The notes: generated from the letters alone by a model not told the origin. 64,000 bases of DNA from Limnephilus marmoratus (GCA_917880885.1 OU862915.1:38510676-38574675); one strand, 5' to 3'; positions 47,891 to 58,601 are shown, counted from the first letter of the stretch. Program-made: numbers and translations.

Positions 47891-49121
47891 AGAAGGGTAG
47901 ATTTTTCTTATTCCTTTACTATTTAGTATGGGTTGTTTAAAAAAATTTTAACAATTAATAAAATATTTTTAGTTAATTTTCAAGTCTTGTGAAAGTTCTA
48001 TTCAAGTTCTGTGATTATTTCAGTTTTATGCAGCACTGGCTTAGAATGATATGATTATAGAACTTGAATAGAACATACACAGACCGTGAAAATATCTTAA
48101 AAATTTGATGTATTGTTCAATTTTTATCTAATCAACCCGTCCTTTTGTTTTTTACTTCAGCGGGAAATATTCCTGTTATTAGTTCTCGTGCTCACTACCA
48201 TTCAAAATTAAAAAGGATTTATTAGTGAAATAATTCCCACACCTTTGTCAAACCATCCAACCGTGTTATAATGATACGATATAAGTCAATTATAAAATGA
48301 ACATCAGCAAATATATTTGTAAGGGTAGACCTTATAGTGACTGGGCTTTTTGTGATATTTTTAATTACTGTGCCAATTAATATGATCGTTAATAAACCAA
48401 AGCAGGTAGGTATCTTCTCGTGCTTGATAGATTTAAAAAAATTATATCTTGTATATTATTTATCATTGAAACAACTTTGGTACTAGTCTCCCAAGGTCCT
48501 GTTCAATCTATTGTCATAACCCACTGTTCCTCTCTCTCCTTCAAAGCCCTATTTGGGAATCAGGGAAAGAAGCTCATGACTAAACTCCTACCTACCGATG
48601 CCAGTTTAAAAATATTATTTATGCGATCATTTTGAAGCACCCACATTAATCAGTTTTTTTTCATTGAATTGCCTCACTAGCTGCAGTAAGGCATTTAAAT
48701 AATCATTGCTAGCATTAAAAAATCGCAATTCCTACAAGTCCAATTGACATCCAAGCTCCAATGAAATTTTCTATTTTTGAAATATGAAAACATTTTATTA
48801 ATATCACATGAAGTAAGAAAAAATTCGGGATCTCGGATACGCCCACAACTCACTTCTAACCGGTTTATCTCTTTAGCGCGAAAATCCAACGAAGATTTTG
48901 CATGGTAAAGTGACTCTGAAATATTTGAGTTTCATGGAGCATAAAACTTTTTAAACTGGAAAGCACGTATATTTTTATTTTCAGAATTTGAAACTAAGCG
49001 GGGAGATAACTTTACAGCTCGGTGATTTTAAAAATCACAATTGCGAGGTATCGTCCAGTACATGGCGAGAAAACTTTACCTAAAATGTGGAGAGCAGATG
49101 ATGGTGATTTTTGAGTAAAAG
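47891..49121. other. No recognisable feature
   Basis: AT-rich. Inverted short motif 'CAAGTTCTGTG' / 'AGAACTTGAATAGAAC' near 48000-48070. No coding signal. Confidence 0.4.
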
Positions 49122-49133
49122 CACATTGTTATT

Positions 49134-49294
49134 TTCGTTATTTGTTTTTGGGTGTTGTGCCGTGTTGCGCTACCTCCTTCTTTAGCCAACGTTTCGGACA
49201 TCGTTGGCTAAAGAAGGAGGTAGCGCAACACGGCACAACACCCCAAAAACAAATAACGAAAATGCTTTTGGCCGTGAAAATCTTAAAACTTATC
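49134..49294 (+). mobile_element. Penelope-like fold-back insertion
   Basis: 161-bp nearly perfect palindrome. The common 3' end is on the right ('GGCCGTGAAAATCTTAAAAC') and the inverted part on the left. The hinge lies in stem II (CCAACGTTTCGGACATCGTTGG, 49187-49208), so only half a hammerhead remains. The direct repeat CACATTGTTATT is perfect at 49122-49133 and 49295-49306. Confidence 0.9.
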
Positions 49295-49560
49295 CACATT
49301 GTTATTATTTTTTTATATGCGTAAATAAATATCTTTTACTTCTTGTTTTGGAGAAAGTTTGCTTTTGGCAGGGAAGTATTTAACAGTTTCAGAAATTTTA
49401 TAACTTTATTCCACCTCAGCACAGGACAACAGGGGACCAAAAAAAAAACAAAAACATAAAAATTAACGAAATGTGATAAATTGTTAACATACTCAATTAA
49501 CTAACGATCGTAATTTTAAATATTATTCGCAAACTTTTTACAGTTATCTACTCCAAATAC

Positions 49561-49890
49561 GGTGACCTCCATGGTCGGGGGCAAGGCTCTTGACTAGCGA
49601 TCTGAAGGTGGCGGGTTCAAATACCGGCATGCGCAGATACATTTTATTTGATTGGATTGTGTTTTCACAATTTAATCATTTAAAATAATATAAGGAATAT
49701 AAGCCAGAGTGGAAAATATCCTTGGTATCGCCCTGGTGTCAGTCCACCCTTCAGAATTGATATGTTGCTTGAAATCTCCTTTCCCTACACACTTACGTTC
49801 AGCCTCAAAACATTCTCCAATTAGGGAGGCCTCACTGGATTCAGACCAGACCAGTTGGGACTCTTGTGAAGAATTCATTAAAAAAAATGT
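49561..49890 (+). mobile_element. SINE-A copy
   Basis: The head 'CATGGTCGGGGGCAAGGCTC', box B 'GGGTTCAAATACC', body 'GGTATCGCCCTGGTGTCAGT', tail 'GGGACTCTTGTGAAGAATTC' plus poly-A. A deletion removes part of the CT-rich segment. Confidence 0.85.
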
Positions 49891-51310
49891 TTATACAGTA
49901 CCCGCGAAGTGATTTTTTACAAAAACAGCGTTCTACAAATCATTAAAATATTATCATTATTATTGTATATTGCATCTTTCATTTTTACTTAATGTTTTAT
50001 ATCATTTAATTTTCAATATTAATTAAAGTTCAGATGTGTTGGGTATCTTCCAAATAAGTTTTGTGTGATTACTAGTTGATTTATTAAGTTAGCGTAAATA
50101 TTACAGTGAATAATAAACTAGACTTAACATCCTTAACAGACCACGCTTAGTAATTCTACCGTTCTAGTAACTCGCCGATGCTTTCGGCAAACGTCTTACC
50201 TAAAACACGAACTACGATAGACGGAACTCATCTGCCATCAGTTGGGATATAGCAAAACTTTGTATTACTAACTCTGCTATCGACATTTATTATTATAGTA
50301 TATTGGTTACTCATAAATGAATAACCAATATACTACACATATATAGTAAAAAATTAAAAATTTTAAAATGTTAGCCAGATTGGGTGGTAGTTTCTTATAA
50401 ATTTTGCTCCCAAAACAGATATAACGCTAGTCATTTAAAACTGTGTAACGAATTGAATTGTGAATTGTGGTATGCAGACTGGATAATTCTGAGCAGGGCC
50501 GGCGTGCGGTGCACACACTGTCAAAATATCAATTTACGACGCCAAAAATATTTTTATTTGAAATTCTGAAATGTGTACGAGAAGATCACCTAAGAAAATC
50601 TTTTAAAAAATACCTTATTAGGTTGAGTTGATAATCAGGTAGTCGTAGTATTCTATTTTAAAAAGCGTAAATTATTTCGTACTGAATTATTTCTGTATTT
50701 TGATCAGTTAGGTAAAACATATAATTATTATTTAACTGTAAAATGATCATAACTTCATTTACGAAAATTATAAAAACGTCGTTCTTTTCTTTTAATCCTC
50801 ATTTTCTTTAGAACGGGGTCGCCAAGACTACCTGAAAAGAACGCGCTCGATTTTAAAAAGGGGAATAGGGGGACATAAATTTTACGTTTTTATATTCCTT
50901 AGAAGGTACTTTTTTGAACCTGTAAAATAATGGCGTGGAATTCGGTGGAACTTTTTCTAAACTCTAGTTGAAGAAAACATTTCAATTTAGTTTTTGAACA
51001 AAATTAGTGTTTCATAAAACGTATATTATATGTATATTACATTAAGACTTATATGTTAAAAATAATTTCAAATTAAATTAAATACCTGAAGCTTTAATAT
51101 CCATGTTGAAAATTTTTTGATTTTAAATGGGAAAAGCAGGACGAGGATAACAATTTCGTCAACGAATCAGGCGCAACCAAAGATATTCTAAATATTCGCA
51201 GCGCGATACATATCTCAACTTTGAGCGCATGCGCAGGCTGATGGGTTGCGTTCACAAAAAAAATTACTGATCATTGTGAAATGGTTAATTGAGAACGTTT
51301 CAAAAATACT
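49891..51310. other. Unassigned; one hairpin
   Basis: AGTATATTGGTTA / TAACCAATATACT form a hairpin at about 50297-50335. Nothing else is recognised. Confidence 0.45.
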
Positions 51311-51525
51311 AATATTTAAATAAATGAAGACAATGCAAGCGAAACTCAATCGAAAATCTGGAAACAGAAAAATTAGAAAAACATATTGACACCTCTAAGA
51401 CTCGAACCCAGGACCTCTTGGACCTTGGTTCGAATCCCAGAGGTGTCAATATGTTTTTTCTGATTTTTCTGTTTCCAGATTTTCGATTGAGTTTCGCTTA
51501 CATTGTCTTCATTTATTTAAATATT
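51311..51525. mobile_element. Palindrome of two SINE-B-like tRNA heads
   Basis: Two arms of about 100 bp, each carrying tail ('AATAAATGAAGACAATG', 'TCGAAAATCTGGAAACAG') and box B ('GACTCGAACCCAGG' left, 'TTGGTTCGAATCCC' right). They meet head to head around ACCTCTTGGACC near 51417. A third partial tail ('ACTAATATTTAATTTGAAGA') follows at 51557. Confidence 0.8.
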
Positions 51526-51709
51526 GCAATTTGAGGTTTAATAAAAAATTAAATAGTTACTAATATTTAATTTGAAGACAATGCTTTTACCTAGTTTTGG
51601 CGCCGAAATTTCCTTTGGCCATCGTTGTATGTGGCGCTAGTAAAAACCTCAAAAATTTTGTATTATCAATGTTTTGGCTTCTTGACTACTTTGCGCCTGT
51701 ACATGGTCG

Positions 51710-51850
51710 ACCCTGATTCTAAGAATATCTTCCACTTTGAAGATAAATTCTGTAAAAAAAAAAAAAACATTCAAATTATATTACCCCACGCCAAGCTTTG
51801 AACCCACGACCTCTGGGTAGAGAGCCAAAGTTTTCATTTTAGAAGATTAC
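51710..51850 (-). mobile_element. SINE-A degenerate head
   Basis: 'GAATATCTTCCACTTTGAAG' and, on the minus strand, the tRNA head with box B 'GTGGGTTCAAAGC' and 'CTTGGCGTGGGG'. Much of the body is missing. Confidence 0.55.
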
Positions 51851-52129
51851 ATCCACTAATTTGCTTTTAAACTTATGCGGGAGTTTATTTATAATTCATG
51901 TCATCTTAAAATTATGTAAATAATTTGAAGAATGTAAGAAATACAAAATTAAAAATGCTTTTAATATGGATTGACCTTTGGATAAGAAATTAACCTATGA
52001 ACATAATTTGCTTGTTTTTCTTGGAATGAATTACGAAGATTAATCAGAATTAAAAAAATAAACTTTTTCCTTCTCGTAAAAAACGTTTTAAGAAAATATT
52101 TTTCCGCTTTTATGAATACGATTAAAATA

Positions 52130-52265
52130 CACATCTGCCCTGATGATGGATACTGTAACGCTGTCCGAAACGTTGGCTAAAGGAGGAGGTAGCGCAACAC
52201 GGCATAATACCCCAAAAGGAAATAACCATAAAATTTTTGGCCGTGAAAATCTAAAATCATATCTG
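52130..52265 (+). mobile_element. Penelope-like single-arm insertion
   Basis: 136-bp copy in one orientation: 'CACATCTGCC', hammerhead-like core, 'AACGTTGGCTAAAGGAGG', 'GGCCGTGAAAATCTAAAATC'. The direct repeat ACGATTAAAATA is perfect (52118-52129 and 52266-52277). The only clear copy in the window that is not inverted, so it defines the family's 5'-to-3' order. Confidence 0.9.
52140..52171 (+). ncRNA. Hammerhead-ribozyme-like core (PLE)
   Basis: CTGATGA (52140-52146), extra T, stem II GGATA / TGTCC with a U-G wobble, then GAAAC (52167-52171). Core bases intact. The wobble keeps stem II paired despite a change from the GGACA of other copies. Confidence 0.6.
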
Positions 52266-52664
52266 ACGATTAAAATAGTTTTTCGAATATCCAAAATAAT
52301 TTTTTCCAAGGCCGGCCGTATCCGTACGAGAATTTTGTTTGGGCATTTAAGCGAATGAACGAAGATATAGATTATTTTAACTTAATGCGTAAAACCTTAA
52401 ATCGCAATATTTAATCACTGACTCAATCAATCGAAAATAAGAAACAGAAAAAGATATGGTCGTTTTTAGGAATTGAACCCAGGACCTAGATAGCAGTCGA
52501 TTAGCATACGTGAAGATAGCATCCAATAAAAATATGCTTTGAGAAAATGAAGATAATGTTTATAGTTGTTAGTCGAAGCATTGGTGCCATTAGCTCAGTG
52601 GTAGATCATGGTCTCCGGCGAAGGTCCTGGGTCCAATTCCTAGATGCGACCTTATCTTTATCTC

Positions 52665-52920
52665 GGATACGTTTTAAGATTTTCACGACCAAAAGTATTT
52701 TCGTTATTTGTTTTTGGGGTGTTATGCCGCGTTGCGCTACCTCCTTCTTTAGCCAACGTTTCGGACAGTGTTGCAGTGTCCATCATCAGATGGCAATAGT
52801 AGATCCGGTAGATCTGCCGAATCTTCCCAGATGATGGACACTGCAACGCTGTCCGAAACGTTGGCTACAGAAGGAGATAGCGCAACACGGCATAACACCC
52901 CAAAAACAAATAACGAAAAG
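52665..52920 (-). mobile_element. Penelope-like fold-back insertion
   Basis: 256-bp inverted pair with the common 3' end on the left ('GGATACGTTTTAAGATTTTC'). The 8-bp direct repeat TTTATCTC (52657-52664 and 52921-52928) shows that it entered the SINE-B-like element as one unit. Both arms carry hammerhead-like cores. The plus-strand core (52828-52859) has CAGATGA in place of CTGATGA. Confidence 0.9.
52758..52789 (-). ncRNA. Hammerhead-ribozyme-like core (PLE)
   Basis: The minus strand has CTGATGA, extra T, GGACA...TGTCC, GAAAC, with all core bases intact. Confidence 0.6.
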
Positions 52921-52984
52921 TTTATCTCTTTCAAATTTCGGTTGAGAGTAGTTAATATTGTCTTCAATGATTAAGTAAATATTA

Positions 52985-53672
52985 TACAACTAGCTGGTTC
53001 CCGGCATGCGTTGCTATTCCATTCAAAGAAATAAATTGTTTCTCCCTGCGTCCATTCTCATGCGTCCCCGTTCCCCTCCCGCGTCCCCTTCCCTTCTGCG
53101 TTCCCCTTCCACCTTCTATGCCTTCCCCCTCCTTCGTTACCCTCCCCTCCTTCCTTCCCTTTCTGCCGCTAAAATAAATTAAATACACACATTTTCAAAC
53201 CACGCACCATCTGTAGTAATTTTAATACGAATTCCATAACGCCAAAGCTTACCATTATATATAGGAACACTCTTCGCTAAAATGCAATGTTCTGTAAAAT
53301 TTTTGAGTCAATCCGTCGAAAACTTTCTGAGATTTGCGGACCCAAACCTACGGAACCTAAATAATTTTTTTAATACAAATTTCGTAACGCCAGAGCTTAC
53401 TATTATGTATAAAGAAACACTTTTCTGCTAAAATGAAATGTTCTGTAAAAAAATTAATCAATCCATCGATCACTTTCCGAGATTTGCGAACCCAGATGTA
53501 GGGAACCATTTTTTTTTTTAATTCAAATTTCATAACGTCAGCGCTTACTTTTACATACAGAAACACTCTTCTGCTAAAATGAAATGTTCTGTAAAAAAAT
53601 TGAATCAATCCATTGATTACTTTCCGAGATTTGCGAACGCAAACATATGGAACCTAATTTTTTTTACATATA
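52985..53672 (+). mobile_element. Repeat J copy 3 with 150-bp tandem array
   Basis: Starts AACTAGCTGGTTCCCGGCAT, has a short CT-rich tract (53060-53165), then three tandem units of about 150 bp (53213, 53373, 53523), each with 'CATAACG.CAG.GCTTAC', 'CTAAAATGAAATGTTCTGTA' and 'GAGATTTGCG'. The usual J terminal end is missing. Confidence 0.75.
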
Positions 53673-53700
53673 TATATATATATATATATATGTAAAAAAA
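53668..53700. repeat. (AT)n microsatellite in a palindrome
   Basis: An AT run framed by TTTTTTTTAC and GTAAAAAAAA. Confidence 0.9.
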
Positions 53701-53964
53701 ATTACAGTTTTTCGGAACATGTCCAGAGTCAATGTAGCAAAAGAGCATGTGTATGATTGTGATTGAAGCAAGAATTTTGAATTTGTTTAATGACGAGTTA
53801 TACAGTATTTAACTTTAATTTTTTAACATTTTATATCTAGTGTTTACCTATTCTAAATCTACTATATTGGTATTCTATTACCCACGTACAAAAATTTGGA
53901 CATCGCAACATTAGACATAACCCAAGAAAAACTTCAAGACTTTTAACTTCCTCAACTTACGAAG

Positions 53965-54050
53965 TATGTCGTAAGCCGCAGTTGTTTGGCAGTCTACCAT
54001 CTCTGCCTACCCTTGCAGGGGAACGGCGTGATTGTTAGTAAGTTAGTCAG
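53965..54050 (+). mobile_element. RTE 3'-end fragment
   Basis: 'CATCTCTGCCTACCCTTGCA', 'GGGGAACGGCGTGATTG', then GTTAGTAAGTTAG. Plus-strand orientation of the 3' end seen at 19190 and 26796. Confidence 0.75.
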
Positions 54051-54530
54051 GAAAATAAAATTTAAAAAAAATTATCACCTAAAAAGTTACTTTCCATGAA
54101 ACCCACTTTATCACAGGTGGTTCAGAAATTTATTCAAAAGTTGCACAAGTAATATGAAAAGATAACGTTACCTACAAAGAGCATAAATCCCCTTTTTAGT
54201 ATGGCGAGTGCTCTATTTTTTCCTTTTACATGATGGCCGCTTTATGCACTCGTAATGGGAATTAAATGTTCCACTCCGTTAGTAATTGCGGCCGCCCACT
54301 GGGTAAAAAATGGTTGGCTATCTCTGGCTAAAGGATAAACTGGTTGTTTCTACCTGATTCTTACACTAGTATAAAGTATAGATACACGCATGGTAACGGG
54401 GTTCTCAAAAAGTTTGCTTTGAAATAAACCTCATTGTTATGTATTTTTTTTTCAGGTTCTCCATAACACAGTTATACACCAAATTATTACGGAGAAGATT
54501 ACAAAATTTAAGTGAAAAAAAGTCCAACGG
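54051..54530. other. No recognisable feature
   Basis: No coding signal or shared repeat. Confidence 0.4.
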
Positions 54531-54536
54531 GCAGTT

Positions 54537-54890
54537 TCACCATGTTGAGACGTATGTCAAAAGATAATTACTGAACTCTCTATAGGTAACATTGAAAATG
54601 TCAATGCTCAATGCAGAATCGTTAAGCAGTTGAATTGCTCTGTTTAATGGGGCATTCTGAAAGGAAGAAGTTCTCGCTTTCGGAGCATAAAAAATTGCGT
54701 GGGATCTTCCACGAGTATACGCGTCAGGGACATATAGGTTAATCTCCTTCAACATAGGTGGATTCAGTACAGTACCGGAGATCAGCTTAAAAAAATGTTT
54801 CTTTAAAAATATTTTTCGACGGGCTTCTAAGGTATAAAGATCGAGCATTCCTGTTAAGAACAACGATGGATACATGAATGGGTATTGTAA
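54537..54890 (-). pseudogene. Jockey-like RT C-terminal fragment
   Basis: The minus strand reads MYPSLFLTGMLDLYTLEARR, 'KIFLKKHFFKLISG', 'INLYVPDAYTRGRS' and 'FNVTYREFSNYLLTYVSTW'. It aligns with the end of the element at 22704 (YPTHFLLGMLGLNLLRVRR, YVPDGYLRHQ), so it is the same family but diverged. Only about 115 residues remain, and no 3' tail. Confidence 0.8.
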
Positions 54891-54939
54891 TCACTAAAAA
54901 AAAATTCTGAGTGTACGTGAAACTGTACGTACATTTTGC

Positions 54940-55375
54940 TTTTTAAAATAGGAGGCCCTGAGAAAAACAAACCCTCAGATCATCTTTGGGGATGCCGTGT
55001 GGAAGGTCTTTTTAAAGAAAGAAAGGAGATGAAGTTCTGGGAAGGAAAAATATATGAGGGGTGTGTAGGGTGAGGTAGGGTATCTAGGGTAGGGTAGGGG
55101 GTGAATGTGTCCAGGAGTAAGAGACGTGTGAACAGAGAGTCCTGCTGGAGAGGTCTAGATTATGTCTGCCTCATGCAATCTCTCCCGATCCGGACCGCCA
55201 GTAGGTGAGGAAACGCAATCGTCACCTAGACAAACCTCACTCCAAGAACCCGGGCACACCTGCTAAATCACCAATCATAAGCGAACCATTTGGGGTGACC
55301 TAAGGCAGGGGTGTTGGTTATCCAATAAATGGTTCCCGGGGCAGCGGTATCCATACCCGCCTCCCAAATTGAAAA
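54940..55375 (+). mobile_element. Repeat B copy
   Basis: Full length but lacking the 'TGCGGTGCAAGGC' core. Ends 'AGCGGTATCCATACCCGCCT', 'CCCAAATTG'. Contains local GGTAGGGTA repeats near 55070-55100. Confidence 0.8.
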
Positions 55376-55384
55376 AAATTACGT

Positions 55385-55700
55385 ATTTTCGTCTCTCAAC
55401 AGATGTCGTCAGTAAAGGTTTAATTTGCCTCAAGTCAGTAAGTTGTACTTTACGAGAAAGACAACTTTCACTCGTTCGGGTCTAATACTCGAACGGTTAC
55501 GAAGAGAGCCGATCATACCCAAATCTATAGGTGGGCACCTTTAGTGACCATTTCCCTTGCGGCAGATTAACACAGAGCATTCTTTAGAATGGACGTTTAG
55601 TCCAGTTAAATATTGGCTTTAAGTAAGACGATAATAAACTCCACCTGTAATGGAGACGAACTGAAATACCTACCTATTATTGAAATTCCCAATCACCAGA
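55385..55700 (+). repeat. Repeat F copy 2
   Basis: Continuous version of the family split at 21795-22260: 'CAACAGATGTCGTCAGTAAA', 'CACTCGTTCGGG', 'TAAGACGATAATAAACTC', 'GAAATTCCCAATCA'. Confidence 0.6.
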
Positions 55701-55984
55701 GTTGTATTTTTCAACGAAGAAAACGACATTACACCACAAATAAATGTAAAAATTAGACAATTTTTCTAAAATCTATTAACTCCAAATCAAACATAAAACA
55801 ACACAATTAATACATAAATAGATCAACTTTAAGGTAAAATCTACTGTGTTTTTTTAGGTTTAATTCATAATTTTATCATTTTAGTCTTAATTGCTTGCAT
55901 TTTTATTACAATGTTACTATTATTAGTGTGTCTATTTACTATTATGATGTGAAGCTAACTGCTGCAAACCTATTATATAACATT

Positions 55985-56165
55985 CTAACACCTCAGCAAA
56001 GGTTTTCCTCGTGAGGTGTTCGCAAAACATTACATTTACATTGTTCCTAATTATTTTACACTCTATTACCATGTTTTATAAAAGTAACTTAAACTATACT
56101 AATTATTTATGTTCCTGCCTGTAAACTAAAGGCATGCATGAGAACAGAAATAAATAAAATTAATT
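55985..56165 (+). repeat. Repeat G copy 2
   Basis: 'CACCTCAGC...GTGAGGTGTTCGC' hairpin, 'ACATTGTTCC', 'ATTACCATGTTTTATA'. Reverse counterpart of 46850-47095. Ends 'GAACAGAAATAAATAAAATT'. Confidence 0.5.
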
Positions 56166-56717
56166 AACCAAATTGGTTCCTGAAACCGCTATCAAGCAGG
56201 CAGTCTAAATATTTGAATAAAAACAACTCACTTACCTCTTTTTGCAGGTAAGGAAAGATAATTTGAAACGGTGACAATTTCGTATGAAAAGTTGGTCAAA
56301 TCATTGGCAAGGTATCACGTACATTTAAAACATTTAAACTTTTACCATTAAAGGAGATAACCCTCACTAACGATCAGTTTAAAGTCATCAAGCGAAGAGA
56401 CCACCGATATAAAATTAACTAGATACAAGTTTAGGGATGAACCCCTATTTAAAATTTATAATAATTTATAATAATAAATATTATGTTCATCTGATTTACC
56501 CCAACTCTAGAACAGTAATCTGTGGTGTAACACAATTAGTACAATTTCGTTTGTCCAGTTACGAAGCTTTATAATATTGTAGTTGTGTGAATAGGATAAG
56601 ATTATAATAATCTTATGCGTTTTGTAAAGCCTATCCTGATTGTGAAATTTCGGACTAAGTCGAGTAGTAAACGAAGATGTTTATATATGTAATAGTATCG
56701 AGCCCCCGGCAGCGTAT
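56166..56717. other. No recognisable feature
   Basis: AT-rich, non-coding. Confidence 0.4.
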
Positions 56718-57613
56718 TTCCAATCCCTAACGCGGTTGAGTCACTCTAGCGACTGAGCCGCGTTAGGGATTGGAAGGCGTAAATCGCCTTACAAACACTA
56801 CCGCATTTCAGTCGCGCTAGTGACTGAACCGCGTTAGGGATTGTTATGCATAAATCACCTTACAAAAGCTATACCGATTCAGTCACCTACGCGCTTCGTT
56901 GCTCTATCAGTTTCTGTGAGGGCGGCGACCGTAATTATAGAGAGGTTAGCAGAGAGGATGGACAGCGTTTTTTTAGTTAGCATTTTTTTTACATTGAAAA
57001 TTCATTTTAAGTTAAAAAAAACGCGGGTTTTTTTAACTGAGGGTGACGACCGTAATTATAGAAGGGTAAGCAGAGAGGATGAACTGCGTTTTTTTTTACA
57101 TAGAAAATTTATATATATATATATATTTTTTTTTTAATATATAGGGTAAGCAGAGAGGATGGACCGCGTTAATTTTTTACTTAATTTTTTTTTTTTTTTA
57201 AAAGTAAAAAAAAAAACGCGCGTTTTTTTTACTTAAAATATAATTTTCTATGTAAAAAAAAAAATTAAGTAAAAAATTAACGCGGTCCATCCTCTCTGCT
57301 TACCTTTCTATAATTACGGTCGACACCCTCAGTTAAAAAAAAAACCCGCTTTTTTTAACTTAAAATAAATTTTCAATGTAAAAAAAATGCTAACTAAAAA
57401 AACGCTGTCCATCCTCTCTGCTAACCTCTCTATAATTACGGTCGTCGCCCTCACAGAAACTGATAGAGCAACGAAGCGCGTAGGTGACTGAATCGGTATA
57501 GCTTTTGTAAGGTGATTTATGCATAACAATCCCTAACGCGGTTCAGTCACTAGCGCGACTGAAATGCGGTAGTGTTTGTAAGGCGATTTACGCCTTACAA
57601 ACACTACCGCATT
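56718..57613. mobile_element. Giant 0.9-kb fold-back element
   Basis: Two arms of about 400 bp run from 56774 and 57596 toward a centre near 57219 (CGCGCG framed by A and T runs). Arm blocks in order: GGCGTAAATCGCCTTACAAA, CACTACCGCAT, AACCGCGTTAGGGATTG, 'GATTCAGTCACCTACGCGC', 'GACCGTAATTATAGA', 'GCAGAGAGGATGGAC' (two to three times per arm). Each end has its own smaller hairpin: 56718-56774 (TTCCAATCCCTAACGCGG) and 57567-57613 (ATGCGGTAGTGTTTG). The identical open frames on the two strands are arm copies, not genes. Confidence 0.9.
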
Positions 57614-58187
57614 ACCCATTACCGGTAAGGATGCTATGGAAAATACTAAGGTTCTATAATACAGTGAATATTTATTGGCGTATCAAAATTTGTACTAATT
57701 CTTCGGATGGAAAACGTCCTTCCTGCTTGAAAGTTAGGTCTGATCTGCGGAGCTCCTGAACAATACTGACTCCACAACTAAAATAATTAAGAACTAAATA
57801 ATAGACGAATATGATACATTACAGTTAGCGATTTAAGCGATCCTCAAAAGTAAATCGAATTGAACTCTTCATTTGCTTTTGTGTCAATGGCCTATTGACT
57901 TATAAAAGTTCTCTTCCCGACCCATTCCTTAAATAAAAGCTTTACCGACTTTATAGTACCATAATTACCTATGTTTTAAACTTAATAAGGGTAAAAAAAT
58001 AAAATATTCCAGTCACACGATCAATACCTTCAACCAAATTAAAGTGGTTTTCCTTTACTTTAAAATCTTCCAGCCATTTTGACTGTTGAAAACTATCTGA
58101 TGCAAAATGCTCACCGTTATTACTCATGTTCTCAATTTGGGAGGCGGGCCTACTGTGTGGCCTACTGTGTGGAGCTATTGTAAAAAA
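57614..58187. other. No recognisable feature
   Basis: Non-coding. A tiny repeat B end ('AATTTGGGAGGCGGGCCTAC') lies at 58135-58155. Confidence 0.4.
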
Positions 58188-58246
58188 ATGACAAGGAGTG
58201 TGTGTCAAGAGAGAGTCGTTTGGCGATCCGTCCTCTCTGCATACCT
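58188..58246 (+). mobile_element. RTE C-terminal/3' fragment
   Basis: 'AAGGAGTGTGTGTCAAGAGA', 'CGATCCGTCCTCTCTGC' is the plus-strand equivalent of the RTE end at 26820-26880. Confidence 0.7.
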
Positions 58247-58601
58247 CTGCGCGTTGGTTAATACATTTGGACCCTTGATTGTCAAGAATGAAATGAAAAA
58301 AAAAATACCCGTGTTAACCTATACGTCATCATTCTAAACACAATCTGTCTGATATTAGATCTGATATGAGATTATAAGAATATTTTTAAAATTAATTAAT
58401 TCCTGATATGATGTTTTTATCGGTACATTAATACGTGAGGCAAAAATTTGCTCCCCTTTTTACGAAAATTGCGCGGACGAAGTAGTATGAAATTTCGCAC
58501 ACTTATAGTTTATACAGAGAAGGAGTGCAGAATGCTAATATATTTTTTAAATTATGCATAAAAAAATCAATTAAAAAAATATATTTTACACAATATATAC
58601 G

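Larger units (their letters stand above)
52582..52975 (+). mobile_element. SINE-B-like copy split by Penelope insertion
   Basis: The tRNA-like head has box A TTAGCTCAGTGGTAGA (52590-52605) and box B GGGTCCAATTCC (52629-52640). The tail 'GGTTGAGAGTAG', 'ATTGTCTTCAATGATTAAGT' is after the Penelope insertion. A reverse SINE-B-like head lies just upstream at 52430-52495. Confidence 0.65.

Noticed and set aside
52582..52652. tRNA gene
   Set aside because: Box A and B are good, but the acceptor stem is poor and the element has a SINE-B-like tail interrupted by an insertion.
56841..57529. Near-identical proteins on opposite strands of the 57-kb palindrome
   Set aside because: They are the same arm sequence read twice; no recognisable domain.
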